Assembly: GCA_020055645.1 (NCBI GenBank)
Contig: CM034548.1
Span: 6,200,001-6,264,000 of the forward strand
Reading direction: 5' to 3'
DNA length: 64,000 nucleotides
Source of the DNA: Tomocerus qinae
Taxonomy: Eukaryota; Arthropoda; Collembola; Entomobryomorpha; Tomoceridae
Shown: positions 1 to 13,000 of the stretch, piece by piece
How positions within the stretch are numbered: the first letter of the stretch is position 1
Layout: each line of letters begins with the position of its first letter
Notes under the pieces: generated by a model
Seen by the model: the letters and a program-made list of their open reading frames with translations, nothing else
Databases searched by the model: none
What the model was told of the DNA's origin: nothing
Translations under genes and position numbers: made by a program

Positions 1-1083
1 GCATGTTATATTCACTCTTCAGTTACCTTATTCAGAAACAACTGAAATCCAACTTTACTTATCTTTAAAATTGAGAAATTAATTTCAGTACATTAAAATT
101 TTAATTTCCACGGAATTTATATTTAGTAATATTATTTTATTGATGTACGAAGTACGAAAAGTACTCTTTCCCTGCACTAGATTTAACTCGTTGTAACTTA
201 TAAGTCAATTTTTATGGAAAATTCAAGTTACGATGGGAAAGAAATATTTCTCACAGCGAAAGACTTTCTCATGAATTACTTCCGAAAATTTCTTGTTGCG
301 ATAAATTAATTGTGAAGTAAGCTATCTAATGTTTCTGCTGTAGTAGTCAAACAATTTCTAACCTGTACTTGTATTACTGCAGTAATGTTTATTGACGAGC
401 CACTGTAAATAGAAATTATTATACAGCGTCTGTTGGCAAGGAAAATTCTTACTCATAATATCTTTGAACAATGCCCATTTAAGATGATATAGCAAGATGT
501 GAATGCAAAAGTGGAGGTAGCGAAATAAAGCACGAACGGTTAAGTAATATTACACCTAACATTCTATTAAGCCGGGGTCTAATTCGAGTTTGTCTCTAAC
601 TTGGACGATCGTACATTGGCGAAATGTGAGGGTTGATTGCTTAGCCATAAAATTTAGTCTTATGAACATCATCTTTAAGTGCATGACTAACTGCTGATCT
701 ATCTGATATTTGATATTTCCTTTTGTGAAAGTTATTGCCACTAAACGTCACGAGAGTCATTATAATTAGACACAATGCTGGGTTTCAAGTTATTTATGAC
801 CGCACATTTACATATTACTCTGGCGAGATGTATTTATAATCTAATGAAAGACAGAATCTATTGAAGATGCTACTAAATTGTGACGGGAGTGATGCTTAAT
901 TGTCTGTTCTCTTTGAAGCTATAAGAACTATTAAAAAGGTATAGTCAAGGGAAATAATATGAGACATGAATCTGCAATATTGTCACTTGGACAGCGAAGA
1001 ATTTGCACATAAGTGCCTGCCTATCTCTGTCGAGTACTCTTTGAGACTGAATGTGAATAAAAGTAGAAAGAAATAGAACTCAC
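1..1083. other. Intron/intergenic sequence with no exon seen
   Basis: AT-rich sequence without a recognisable exon on either strand. If the exon at 1084-1137 belongs to a second catalase gene, this stretch is its first intron and the remaining exons lie beyond the left edge. The longest open frame here (556-741, minus) resembles no catalase segment. Confidence 0.5.
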
Positions 1084-1137
1084 CTCATTCTGCTTCTTCC
1101 ATTCGTTGAGTTGATTGGTAGCCTTATCCCGAGACAT
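1084..1137 (-). CDS. First coding exon of a probable second catalase gene (truncated by window edge)
   Basis: On the minus strand an ATG at 1137 opens an 18-codon exon, MSRDKATNQLNEWKKQNE, followed at once by a good donor, GTGAGTT. The pattern R-D-x-A-x-x-Q-L plus an aromatic residue and lysines is the usual N-terminus of animal catalases. It resembles the first exon of the complete catalase next door (RDKASEQI). Because it lies downstream of that gene's stop on the same strand, it must start another gene whose other exons are off-window, so the two would be a tandem pair. The call rests on a short peptide and no second exon is visible, so another gene cannot be excluded. Confidence 0.6.
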
Positions 1138-2647
1138 TTTGGAATGAATTGATTCTGAGATTATTTAGTTAGAGGTCTGTTTTACAGATAAGTAGGAGAG
1201 TATAGGCGACAAATCAGAACTTGCAGAACCACAACAGCTCAGCTCAAGCAACTAACACCGACTGACTGATGGCAAGCGTACCTTAAATCTCGACGGACAG
1301 AAGAGTCTAGGCGTAGAGGTATAATAATATTATTATCTTTGTCTACTACTACGTATCTCCTCCTCGCCGGTACAAATAAACTGCACTTACTGCACTAGCA
1401 CTATAGTTAAAACAAGTAGATTTTACTATCTCATGCTACTTACTTACCTACCCACCTATGTATGTACAAGAGTGAGTGTGATATGCAACTCAGGTCTTAA
1501 TTGGGGACTGCCTACGTTGAGTATACTGCACAGGCTCTACATAGTTGCACAATTTTACATCTTCTCTACAATAATGCAGTTGTTGTCTTGTTTGTGACTA
1601 CATAACAATAATATTTGTGTGGAAACTCCTAGGACTTAGGACTAGGACTCTGGTACATATTCAAGTGTTTGAGACTAATTATGATACTCAATAATTATGT
1701 TAAGTACAAAGAGCAAACTTTCGGCTATTATTACCTAATTAGACATTTAGTTTATTTAATTAGAATAACCTATTGGCATTATTTTCACTTGGCATTTGTA
1801 ACAGAAACCTATATTAATCTATATTAAATGACCAAATATGGGCTGCAAATTGTATGAGTATATAAATTACTTACTGCTATAGAATTGAGTTGAATTCAGT
1901 AAATACTAAGCAATGCCTTTTATACACTAACCAATTGTCAAAATCAAGCTGGACTATTACTGCTAAATGTTTATGACAGACAAAACAAAGTTCATTCAGA
2001 ACCGGGGTAAATTGAGTATAGTAAACCGCAATGAAAAACCAAGGCTGAAAATGTTTCCTATATGGTTTATATTAGTATGTATAGTTATGAACTTTTGAGA
2101 CAAATTTAGTTGCTTAAATTAAATAGGTTTTCCTGCAAAGTTCGCTAAATGCGTGGACTGTTGAATCAGTTGGAAATTCCTACAAAAATATGATAGTGTA
2201 AAGGAAGTTTGTCTGCTGTAAGTGCCAAAACGAGGGCAGCTGGTTAAATGAACCAAATGGGAAAACGATGAGCTGAATTTATAGAGAAATGAAAGATTTC
2301 ATGATACATGTATAATATAATTACAATTTTATTCCAGAATAGTCAATTGAATTTAAACTATTTTTGCTATAAATCTTGGTTAATATATTATGGATGCACG
2401 GGTAAGATTTACCAGAACGGATTTAAGAATAAAAGTATAATTGGGCTCAAACTTTTATCTTTCCGCATTCTAAATTGAAAATTTAAATTATGGCGAAATA
2501 AGCAAACATTCAAAAGAGCCCCTATGTTGCTAATAACAAGCGAAAGTATTTTCAATTGTAATGTATTTAAATAAAAATAGAGATAATATGCAAATTTGTG
2601 AATTGGAGATTAAGAATAAGGTAGGAGTCAGAGGTCGTCCTTGAATT
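1138..2647. other. Intergenic spacer between the two catalase loci
   Basis: About 1.5 kb with no coding signal. It should hold the 5' UTR and promoter of the left-hand gene just right of 1137 and the 3' UTR of catalase left of 2648. A poly(A) signal in minus sense (plus-strand tttatt) occurs near 2327. A run of AC/GT-poor, AT-rich sequence fills the rest. Confidence 0.5.
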
Positions 2648-5332
2648 TTAGTCTTGTGTTTTTTCATCCAGACTTTTTTGCAACATTTGTCCAAATTCTG
2701 GATTCACTTGAGAGAAATTATTCACAGCTCTTTCTCGAATGCTTCTTTTTGCATATTGAAGACTTCCTGCGATACTTTCCACTAGCATTCGCCGTTGTGC
2801 GTCATTTAAGCATTTTTGCCAAAATATAGCGGGTTGAGAAAAATTGTCATCGTCTGCAGAATTGTATCTCTCGACGTCGCCAGCTAAAGGGAATACTGAC
2901 TGCTTCCCTTGGCCACTCACTTCAGGACCACAAAAACTATTGGGAAAGTAGTTCGGCCCCACATCTGGAATCATGTATGCCATGGGACCATCTCGATTGT
3001 AGGTTTTCACCGAAGTTCTAGCCCGATTTACAGGCAGTTGTTCATGATTTGCTCCAAGACGATGTCTTTGTGTATCCACGTAGGAAAATAATCTCCCCTA
3101 AATATCAGAATTCAGCTCATTCAATATTTTCCCCTTCAAAGTTAGCTTTTATAGGCACAAATACAATTGCAGATATTTTGTTTTATTGTCGTTTACCTGA
3201 AGCAGTTTATCAGGAGAGGGTTCAACTCCTGGTACCATATTTGATGGGGCAAATGCCATTTGCTCAACTTCAGCGAAATAATTCGTTGGGTTTTGATCGA
3301 GAACCATTTTTCCTACACGGTAAAGAGGGTATTCCTCATAAGGCCAGACTTTAGTCACATCAAAGGGATTCCAACGGAATTTTTCAGCTTGTTCAAATGT
3401 CATCACTTGAATACAAAATGTCCAGGTGGGATAGTTTTTGTTTGCGATTGCATTGTACAAATCGCGGATGGAATAATCAAGATCAAGACCCTGTAAACTT
3501 TGGGCTTTCTCCGGTGTGAGATTCTTGATGCCTTGGTCAGTTCTCATGTGGAACTTGCAATAGACAGCTTTCATTTTTGCATTCACTAGCTTAAATGTGT
3601 GGGACCCGAATCCATGCATATGGCGGAATCCATCGGGTATTCCACGTTCCGAGTTAAGAAACATAATCTGATGTGTAGTTTCAGGTCGAAGGGACACAAA
3701 ATCCCAATTCATATTGGCATCCTTAAATATAAATGAAATTGTCTATTAGGTTAGGATATTATGCTGACTTGCAAAACACGGACGGATATTTATGAATTGT
3801 GATCTTCCACTATTCTATCCATCTAATACTTCCCTCTGGAAGTGAAACCGATTAAATAAACTCACCAACAAATGTGTAACTGGGTTTCTCTTTTGACTGT
3901 GGATGAAGCTAGGGAAGAGAATCGGATCTCGTACAAAAAATAGAGGAGTATTGTTTCCCACAATGTCCCAATTGCCTTCTTCCGTGTAGAATTTCATTGC
4001 AAACCCTCGAGGATTTCGAACAGTGTCTGCGAACCCCGACTCACCCGTTACTGTAGAGAAACGCATAGCAATAGGAGTTCTCTTCCCCACATTTTCGAAT
4101 ACTTTTGCCCGTGTATATTTGGTTATGTCATCGGTCACTTCGAAATAACCGAATGCACCTGATTAAATAATCAACGTCATGCTATGTCTTAATTTTTTTC
4201 GTTTGATTAAGTATGTATAAGATCTCAACGTAATAATAGAAAATAATTTGTAAATCTAGTGTTATTGTTGTGCAACTGTGCACGCATACATCAAATAGAA
4301 TTTTCATATTATAAAACACGCAAATTAGACAGGAATTAGAAGGACTTCATGAATATTTTTGAAACCCACAACAGTTTTTAAAATCGTATATTTAGTCAGC
4401 GGACATCGAAGCTACGGTGTTCATTAAATGACATGTAATAAAATAAAATTCACCAGCGCCTTTAGCATGGACGACTCTTTCTGGAATTCTCTCTCTATCG
4501 AAATGTGCAAGATGGTCCAATAGATTTGAATCTTGAAGGAGAGCATTCCCTCTAGGACCAACAGTAAGGGTTTCTGATAGACTGGCCATGGGCCTTCCTG
4601 TACTATTTGTTGCTGTTTCATCTCCCTATTATTGAAAAATATATAATTAATAAATCCTTAAAAATAATTATTACAGCATTCAATTGCAAACAGGGGCCAC
4701 AGTGTTTACTAAAACGAATGAATAACAAAGTTGTTTCAGACTGTTCTCCTAAAATATCAGTCAGATGCCTGTTCCCTCTGGATTTTTGCAAAGAGAAGAC
4801 TAATAAATTTTTGTTTCGAGCGACAGAAATTTCTTTCATACTTAATTTTATTATGACAAATTTATCATCAATCGTAAGAAGGAGTGCTAACGGGCTTAAT
4901 AAGAACATTATATACTAAATAAAACACATTTGGCACGGGTCACAATTTTTCACTGAACTACCATACTTTCCTCAAAATTTAGACTTAATAAGTATAGGTG
5001 TTGTGCCAAAAATGATTGCTTTGGATTGGAGCGTTTTCACATCAACATTTTCTAAAAACAACTTTTAAAATTTTAATTTGAAAGAAACAGCTTCTAGATG
5101 AAAATAGTCACTTTTCATTTACTTTTAATTCACTGAACAAAAAATCAAGTTATTGGGAATATTTTGATTTCTGTAAAATAAAATTGTTTTCTGGGGAAGG
5201 TTCGTGTTAAAACTTTTGCTTGGGTGTCCTCACAACGTCCATTATCACACCTCCTCAAATACTTACACGGAATATCTTTGCAGATTCTACAATCTGTTCT
5301 GAGGCTTTGTCTCTGAAATATCCTATACTCAT
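2648..5332 (-). CDS. Cat: Catalase (complete, five exons, 501 aa)
   Basis: Haem catalase splitting hydrogen peroxide to water and oxygen. CDS = complement(join(2648..3097,3197..3721,3866..4158,4454..4625,5267..5332)), 1506 nt, all introns GT-AG. The core is strongly conserved, for example [27 protein letters not shown] and [16 protein letters not shown]. Counting from the chosen ATG, the distal His is residue 75, the active-site Asn 148, and the haem-side Arg and Tyr (in [14 protein letters not shown]) are 354 and 358, exactly the mammalian numbering; this supports both the start and the exon-1 assignment. The protein ends about 26 residues earlier than the 527-aa human enzyme, at ...DEKTQD, with no SKL/ANL-like PTS1. 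The first exon ([14 protein letters not shown]...) is the least certain part. Likely active; compartment uncertain. Confidence 0.95.
4626..5266 (-). other. Catalase intron 1
   Basis: 641-bp intron between the short first exon and exon 2, donor GTAAGT, acceptor AATAATAG. Short open frames inside it on both strands have no family resemblance and are treated as chance. Confidence 0.7.
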
Positions 5333-5412
5333 TGTGCACCTGTAAAATTTACTATAAATATTGGACGGTTGTAAGTATGAACTAAATTATTCGAAACAGC
5401 GATACACAGTCA

Positions 5413-5421
5413 CTATTTATA
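5413..5421 (-). promoter_or_regulatory. Candidate TATA box of catalase
   Basis: Read on the minus strand this is TATAAATAG, 81 bases upstream of the catalase ATG. A start about 30 bases downstream (near 5385) would give a 5' UTR of roughly 50 bases. Support is motif and position only. Confidence 0.4.
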
Positions 5422-8400
5422 CTGGCTGTCTAACAAACTAAGTTTGGATAGCAGGTCTCTACTAACAAGATGCAAATAGTTGTGATGAAATTCAATCAAA
5501 TAAATGACCACTTTGTTTGGACATGTGGTTCCACAACATTAAGCAATTGTTTTATTTTTAAAATGAGCGACATTTCATTTCTTAGGAAAACGGTAAAAAT
5601 AGTATTGCAGCATTAACACTGTACCCTACTTATTTTTTGACGTGTAGGTGTATATACAAATTCTTAGTATCCTTAGCTGTAATGCTGCGTTATGTACCAA
5701 ATGTATAGCTTGTGTAATCAATATTTAGCTTTCCCAGACAGATGTAGCCATTTCATTATGCACATTCTTGCATTTGGTCTAGAATTTTGTCTAGAATAGA
5801 TTTTTGCATTAGCTTTCCATTTGAGGATATAAACTACTGGACGTTTTGAGGAACATGTGTCATAAATGCACGCGCAGTGCATATACTACAATAGTGTGTA
5901 CAAATAATATAATATAATGTGGAACTGCTTGGGCTGATAAAAAATTTGTGTACTGGACTGCTTATGAATAAGAAAAAGTCGAAGGACAGTTGTCGGCTGC
6001 AAGGTTATGGTACAAACGAAAGTATTCATGAAGTCTTTTAGAATTCAATCTCTTCAACAGGCAATATAATTACAAACATTCAGGATACTGTACAAGTGTA
6101 AGATGAAGTTATTATAAAATATTTACCCAATAAACGACTCAAGTTTTAATTCCTAATTTTCACATTATGCATAGGAACTACTAGCTAATATTTAAATTCA
6201 ACGGAAAACCTCCCATAAGCTTCGGCAATACATACTCAATGATGCATCTACAGGTTTTCAAATTTATTAAGGTCAGGGCATAATTCTCATGCATAGATTG
6301 ACAGTAGTTAGGTAGGATAAGTAAAAGAATATTATCCTTTCTGTGATGAACCCAATTTAAAATTGAAATGCAGTTCTTTCATGAATCCATGTGTGTTAAC
6401 TGAAGTATTAATCACTATTATTACCTACTCGTAGTACAGTACTGCATTGTCGTTGTAATGTAAATTGTAAAAGTATATAAATAGTAGTGTCTTTAAATAA
6501 TACCAACATAGGAATACTTCCATTAAAAACGTGTCCTTCAAGTTAATATTTTTTGTTACATAACGTTACGTAACCTGTTTACGTTGCGTAATTGTAAAAT
6601 CATTTGTATTATGTTGCACTTAAGGATGATTACTTTGCAAAAATTGATTAAAGGGTCAAAGGTCCCCAAATAATCCCAAGTAAGCGCCAGTAAGATATTA
6701 GATGGAGACAAATCATGAAAGGACCTTGAAGCATTTTAAATGCAATGCAATTGATGAGATTTTCATTACTTAAGGTATCTATAGGCGCAAAATAAGGTAA
6801 ATTAATGGAATTAGGGACTACAGTATTTTGGCAGATCTATCAAATTGTCAAAAGGGGCGGAGCATTGGCACTGGGTACCGCCTACAGTTTATGGACAATT
6901 TGGTCAAACCTTTGCCAATGGGCAAGAGATTTAGAAGATACTACTTCAAACTGATGACCTGACCTCAGATTTCCGTTGTAATTGAAAATGTGCCAAACTG
7001 TACCACTTTGGTATACAAGTTCATGGTTGTTGTAAAATGGTAAATGACTGATACACATTTGGTTTCACAGTAAACAGCTAAATAAATATCTATGCCTATA
7101 TTCAATAATTTATTAAATTTTATTTTTACACATTGATAGAAATCATAATTGCTAGTCAATTCAAACAATAAGTTGCACCCTGGGTAATCAATATTGTAAT
7201 AATATGTTAGTTAGAAGGCCAGAACTGCATCTTTTACACATTTTCATCAATTGCCAATTCTGATAGCCTTACTGGTGCACGATGCGTTTAATTAACTAAG
7301 AAATTGGCATGGTATGATAACATTGCTCACCACGAAAATATTATTAAAGAGTCTTTGAAACTCTTAATCTTACTATTATTATGTAAATGTAAGTTCTTGT
7401 GGTGGCAATTAGTTAGATCAACATAAGTCATCATCTTAATCACATCATCTTATGTAAATACAAATACTTATAGGTATTTAAGCACATGTACTATATAAGT
7501 ATTACCTTATTATTATTTGTGAAACAGAATCTCTCTGCTGATACTACTTGGTATCAAAGGAAGAAATTATTAATGGTAACATAATATTGTAACTAGCGGA
7601 AGGGTATTATTACATGTTATCTACCCCTCTTTATTTTGAGAAGGAATTCTGTGTACCAGGGGCCTATTTCATCGTTATTTTGCACTTTGCGTTTTTCACT
7701 TTGCAGAATTTCTGTTTAAGAACTGGGCGCAATGGGAAAAGTTCTGGGAGCGCAACTGACCGCGAAAATTCAACTTGAATACTAATTTTCACTTAACATT
7801 GGTTTGCATAACCTCAAAAGAGGTTTTGTAGTTGATTTATAGAAATTGCAAAGCGCGTAAAAAGTGTGGGTGCAAATTGCTAAGTGAAAGGTAAAATGAG
7901 CACCAGTGCTGCGGATGTGCAATACGTGGGAGGTATTATGGCTTTCTGTGGGTTTACTCACATTTTTGCCATGGTTGTATATTGTCCGGAAGAAATTAGT
8001 CCAACAAAAATAATTTAGTTCAATTTTGTCTTGAAGGAAATTAATTTATCCAGGAAGAAATTAATTTTGTCCAATTTTAACCAACCCTCTTATTTCATCT
8101 AACGCAACTCTGTGAGTCGCCGCAAGTAGAGACGTCGTGTGCAGCTGGACAGACAAACAGATTCACAAAAGAGTTCTAAAAACTAGCTTCGTCTTGGCAA
8201 TGCAATAAAATTATATTGCAGTAAGTACCAGCTCATACATACTCAACGTTAGCTGCCTCTTTGGTATTAGTTTTATCTTATTCAATCCAGCAGAAGCGGT
8301 AAAGGTAATTGTTACGCAAGACTAAAGTTGAAGGGCAATCAAGATTGAATATGTCAAATGAGTCAAAGTCATGAGAACATCACCTATTTGTATATGGCAT

Positions 8401-10015
8401 GCAGGGAGACAGGGAGAGCTAGTTGGTATGTACTTTCGCATTATTCTCCTTCATGGTCGATTGCTCCTCTCACTAGTTGATGTCAATGTCCTGGTTTATC
8501 CAGTCCTTCCAGTCGTCCCGTTCTCCTCTTTCTGATCCCTGTCCCACCTTCTCCTCTTTTTCATCTCATTGGATAGCTGTGAAGAATCCTGTACATCGTA
8601 TGATCCTTCTCTTACTTTTGCATATCACTATCACTCCCCAATCAACTCTTGTCATAACAGGAAATCTCAATCCTGTATCCAGGTGTCGAATTAAAATTAA
8701 CTGAAATCAGTCCTTCAGAATTAAATATTGTCTACCTTTATAAATATTTAAATTTCCCCTTTTTTGTTTCTGCCGTCTTCATATTGCACTTATCTTTCTG
8801 ACACAGTACGACAATTCTCGTTGAAAAATTCAATGTCTAGAATAATTGGCGTCTTGGCGTCCTTAAATTTTTACATTTCGCAACTTCCCATGAACAAATT
8901 TCGCAATAATTTTTTCATAGCTCCTGGTTTATCCTACCCTAAATGTACTATCACATTTTTAAATCCCAAATATAAGAATTTCAAATGATGAAGGAAAATA
9001 TGCAAACATTTTTAGCACTAAATAGGTAGTAAAACATGATTCAATACAACATACACACATCGCATCCACAGAGTTATTTTCATTTTTAATGGATTTTGGT
9101 TTTAAATATGTTATGCCAAAATATGGTTATATACGTTGTATGTTTATAACATGAAATGATTAAATTAATCGTATCAATGTTAATTAGCACTAAACATTTT
9201 AATTTTTACATATGTGACAATATACATACTAGAAGAAACTGTTAGTGTAACTGTGTGCCAACTGCTAATATAGTTTAATTACTTAACATTTTAAGAACAA
9301 TAATTGTCATGCTGCATTGTTGTACAAGTTGTCCACAATAAATGTTGAGGGGACATTTGGACTACATCCTCTTAACCCATTGAGAAAATCTTACATTAAT
9401 TAGTATTCTTGAAATAAATACCTACACCTACATTCTTAGCTACTTTTTGTGCTCACTGTACCTTTCTAAAATGGTACGTAATTATTCTGTCATATCCGAT
9501 ATACTACTACTAGGTATACTATACTAAATACTAAATACGATTGTGTAAGCATTTCAATTAAAACACAAATCTATTGGGAACATGAGACAGTTGAAGATAA
9601 GCCAAAACAGACTTTAACATGTTGGTGTGTAGGAAACATGGCATGAAGAAATAAGCCTTCTGATGTTGTGCAAACTCAAATGAAGCCACAAGAAGCAGAG
9701 TTTAGATTGTGACATTATTACATAAATGGACTGACAGACCTCCTCATTATTTTTTTTTGATATAGAAGTAGTACTGGTACAGATATGGCATAATAAATAA
9801 CATACATTTAGATATTCATATTATAATTTATAACAGATAAAAGAGTTCAATCTAATTATAAAATAATTGTTGTAATTACTATTTAACCTAAATTTTCAAA
9901 ATACCACAAAATGAAAGCAAATAATAAATACTAGAGTTACATTTGACACAAAACAGTTACTCATAACTTTAACCGATATTTTTTGTTATGAGAGAATTAA
10001 ATTGGCACCGAAAAC
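5422..10015. other. Intergenic region between catalase and spondin
   Basis: About 4.6 kb of AT-rich sequence with only short open frames that match nothing I recognise. The part next to 10015 should be the spondin 3' UTR. A DR1-like nuclear-receptor motif sits at 6653-6665 and a pyrimidine-rich plus-strand patch at about 8450-8640. I see no RNA gene or clear transposon. Confidence 0.5.
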
Positions 10016-13000
10016 TTAGCAGGATGGTAATCGACAGGGTCGTACCTTTTTCAACCGTCGGGGACATCTTTTACCATCATTTTGAGGCTGGACTACAATC
10101 GTCCGGGTTCGGGTGGCAACACCAACTCCACAGGTGACAGAGCAATTGGACCATTCTGACCAGTCAGACACGATACAGTCAACTTTCGCTGGAATCGACT
10201 CCTCAGCATTTTCTGGCTCTATTATTTCACGATCTAATTCTTCTGGAATAATTGCCACGGCTGTGCGGGAGCGACTATAGCTGCCCAGGTCTAGATTGTT
10301 TCCTCCATCAGAATCTGAATTATCCCGAGTCTGTCTCTCTGACTCACCATTTGAATCTCTTGGGGCATTCAGGCTTGGGTTCAAAAACCCACAGACGTCA
10401 TTGCATTCTTCCGAAGTGTCAAAACGGTTACGATTTCCTTTACAGCCTCCGTAACTAAATACAGCACACATCATCTTCTCCGAATTAAAATAATATTTGC
10501 GACGATCGGCCCTACACGGACCACTGTCAGGGAGCAACATGCAAATCTCTTTTGCCGTTTCAGCTCCTATTGTACAGTCTGCACCCAAATCCCCTGTACA
10601 ACTAGCCCGCTGTTTAGTTTCAATGGGCAAACATTTTCTTGGCGTTCTCTCTCCATCTCCAAAAAGGAAAAATCTACTTCTTTCTCTAACCCCCGAACCA
10701 CAAGTGACACTGCAAGGGGTCCATTCTGACCATGGTGTTAAGGGACAGTCTGGATCCTGAAAATTAAAGTCATTAAATATTTTATCTACCAATCATTTAC
10801 TTATGGGATTGCATTTTAGGAAAATATACGTAGTATACAGTATAGCATAATATTTTACATGATACCACTTGATAAAAGCATTTGTATTCACAGATTGAGA
10901 TTAACTTTCATTACATTGGCATTGGCGTCTTGCTCTTCATTGACATTACAGTGTTCCTTGACTCCTGTACACGTTTCTGTTTGGGACATGTTCAAGTTGC
11001 ATCTTTTCCTTCCCATATGATTTTTATAACGTCGGCTGCGAGTTTTTGTTCCTTGGCCGCATGTCACAGAGCAAGGAGTCCAATTTGACCATTCAGTTAC
11101 AGCGCAGATACTGTCAACCTCTTCAACATCATCAGAGCTATAACAGGAACAAGGAAATAAATAGTCATAACATTTAATGCATTCGTTCAAGGTTATTATC
11201 ATTGTGACTTACTCTGGGTCGCATGTTTCAGTTAACCCTAAGCACATTTCTTTTTCAACGAGCTGTCTATCACAACTCATCATCTGTGCTTTCATTGGAA
11301 TTACATATGCCCTTTTACGCATTCTGAGTCCTTTACCGCAGGATACAGAACAATCACTCCAAGGGGTCCACTCGGTGACAGCACATTCAGCTGTAATGAC
11401 AAAATGATGATTAAATACAGTTCTAAAAGAAAATAGACTTGAGATGAATGGCATTATCAATTCCAGCTGGCAGAACTGTATTAAATATAACGAAGCGTCA
11501 CTTACGTCGATTAATCTCTTCTGTATTCTCGGCAAATAAAATTTCGTGACTGGCATCGGGATTGAAAGATGACTCATTGCAATTTTTAGGATAAATTCGC
11601 TGCCTTCGTATATAGATTTTGGCAAACGGTTTCATTTTTTCTATTCCTTGAGGATCGTAGAAAGGAGACCTTACGTCTGCCGGGTAATTTGTAGTAATTT
11701 CTTTGATTGCATCTTGGGGGTTGGTAGGAAGATTAGGAGACTATAAAATCCCGAAAGGTATAGAATATTACTCTCAATACAGACACGATAATCAACAAAG
11801 TGAATCATATCAAATGTTGGTTATAAAAATGAGACTCTATATTGTAATAAAATAATAAACCAATAATTGATAATTTATTTTCCTTGCTCAGTTGAAACTT
11901 AAATTTGAACAAGCTCATTGTTAACCCGTTTCCACTAGGTACTTTAGTTTTAAAATTGTGTTGAAGTAAACTGTATGCAAGTTTTAGATAGATTTAGATC
12001 CCAATACCATATAGGAGATACCGCTGTCGGTTCCAGCATCAAAAGGGTACAGGTCATAAATAGCCTCCGAAAGCCAAGTACAGTTTTTGGTACACAGCTC
12101 AAGACCCGAAATTCCAACTATCCAATCAGGAGATGGTCCAATCATAGAAACCAAGGACATTAAATGGTGATGCCTGTCCACTCTGAAGGAAGCAGAGGTT
12201 CTTCCTTGCTCATTGGGGTGCCACAATCCTCTAGCTTTGATTATTGTGTTGATGTGCCTACTCTATGTAATAATAATAACATAATAATTATTAGGTATAA
12301 AAGTATATTATCAACCTATTACATTTAATGTTGTAATCAAATACGAAATGCAAGCAAGCTTTGAACATTTGAGCAAACAAATAGATTGGAGGAACCCAAA
12401 AGATTTACATGGGATTTTAGTTCATTTTCCAAATGTCTCGTTGCCCCCCATTCAGCCACTTGACGAATCCCTTCAGAGGCTTGTTCCCCAACCCGCCAGA
12501 AGTAATAACCTTTAGAATGTGAAGCTCCAATAATATCACTAAAGTGCAACAGCCACTCATTTTCTGGAAAATCTTTTGGATGAGACTCCTTGGACCACAA
12601 TCCTTCAAATATCACCTACACAAAAAATATTTCTCAGAAACTGCGTCTGGAGTCTAGTCTGAACTTCAGACTTCACCCTTTACATAAAAGTATCCATGTG
12701 GAAATGACTAGGAGTTTGACACCAGTCGACATGTTTGACTATCTCTACAGATGCTTCGTATTGCAAAAAAATTGTCCGTGGAAACTTACAACTTTTGCAC
12801 GGGTAAATAAATATTTCATCGACTCTTGTATGTATAATTTCGTATCTGCGAGTTTTGAGATATCGTATCTGGAAATGGAGATGTCGTTCCATAAATGGAT
12901 TAAATAATCTCTTCCTACTCATATTATTTATACTCTTCATTTGAATATCTCAATAACCATTTGAGAAATAATATTATACACAAGTTCTCCGGATAGCATT

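Noticed and set aside
10252-10760. Plus-strand open frames of 68 and 87 codons
   Set aside because: They are antisense to the conserved spondin exon 10016-10756 and resemble no protein; shadows of the real gene.
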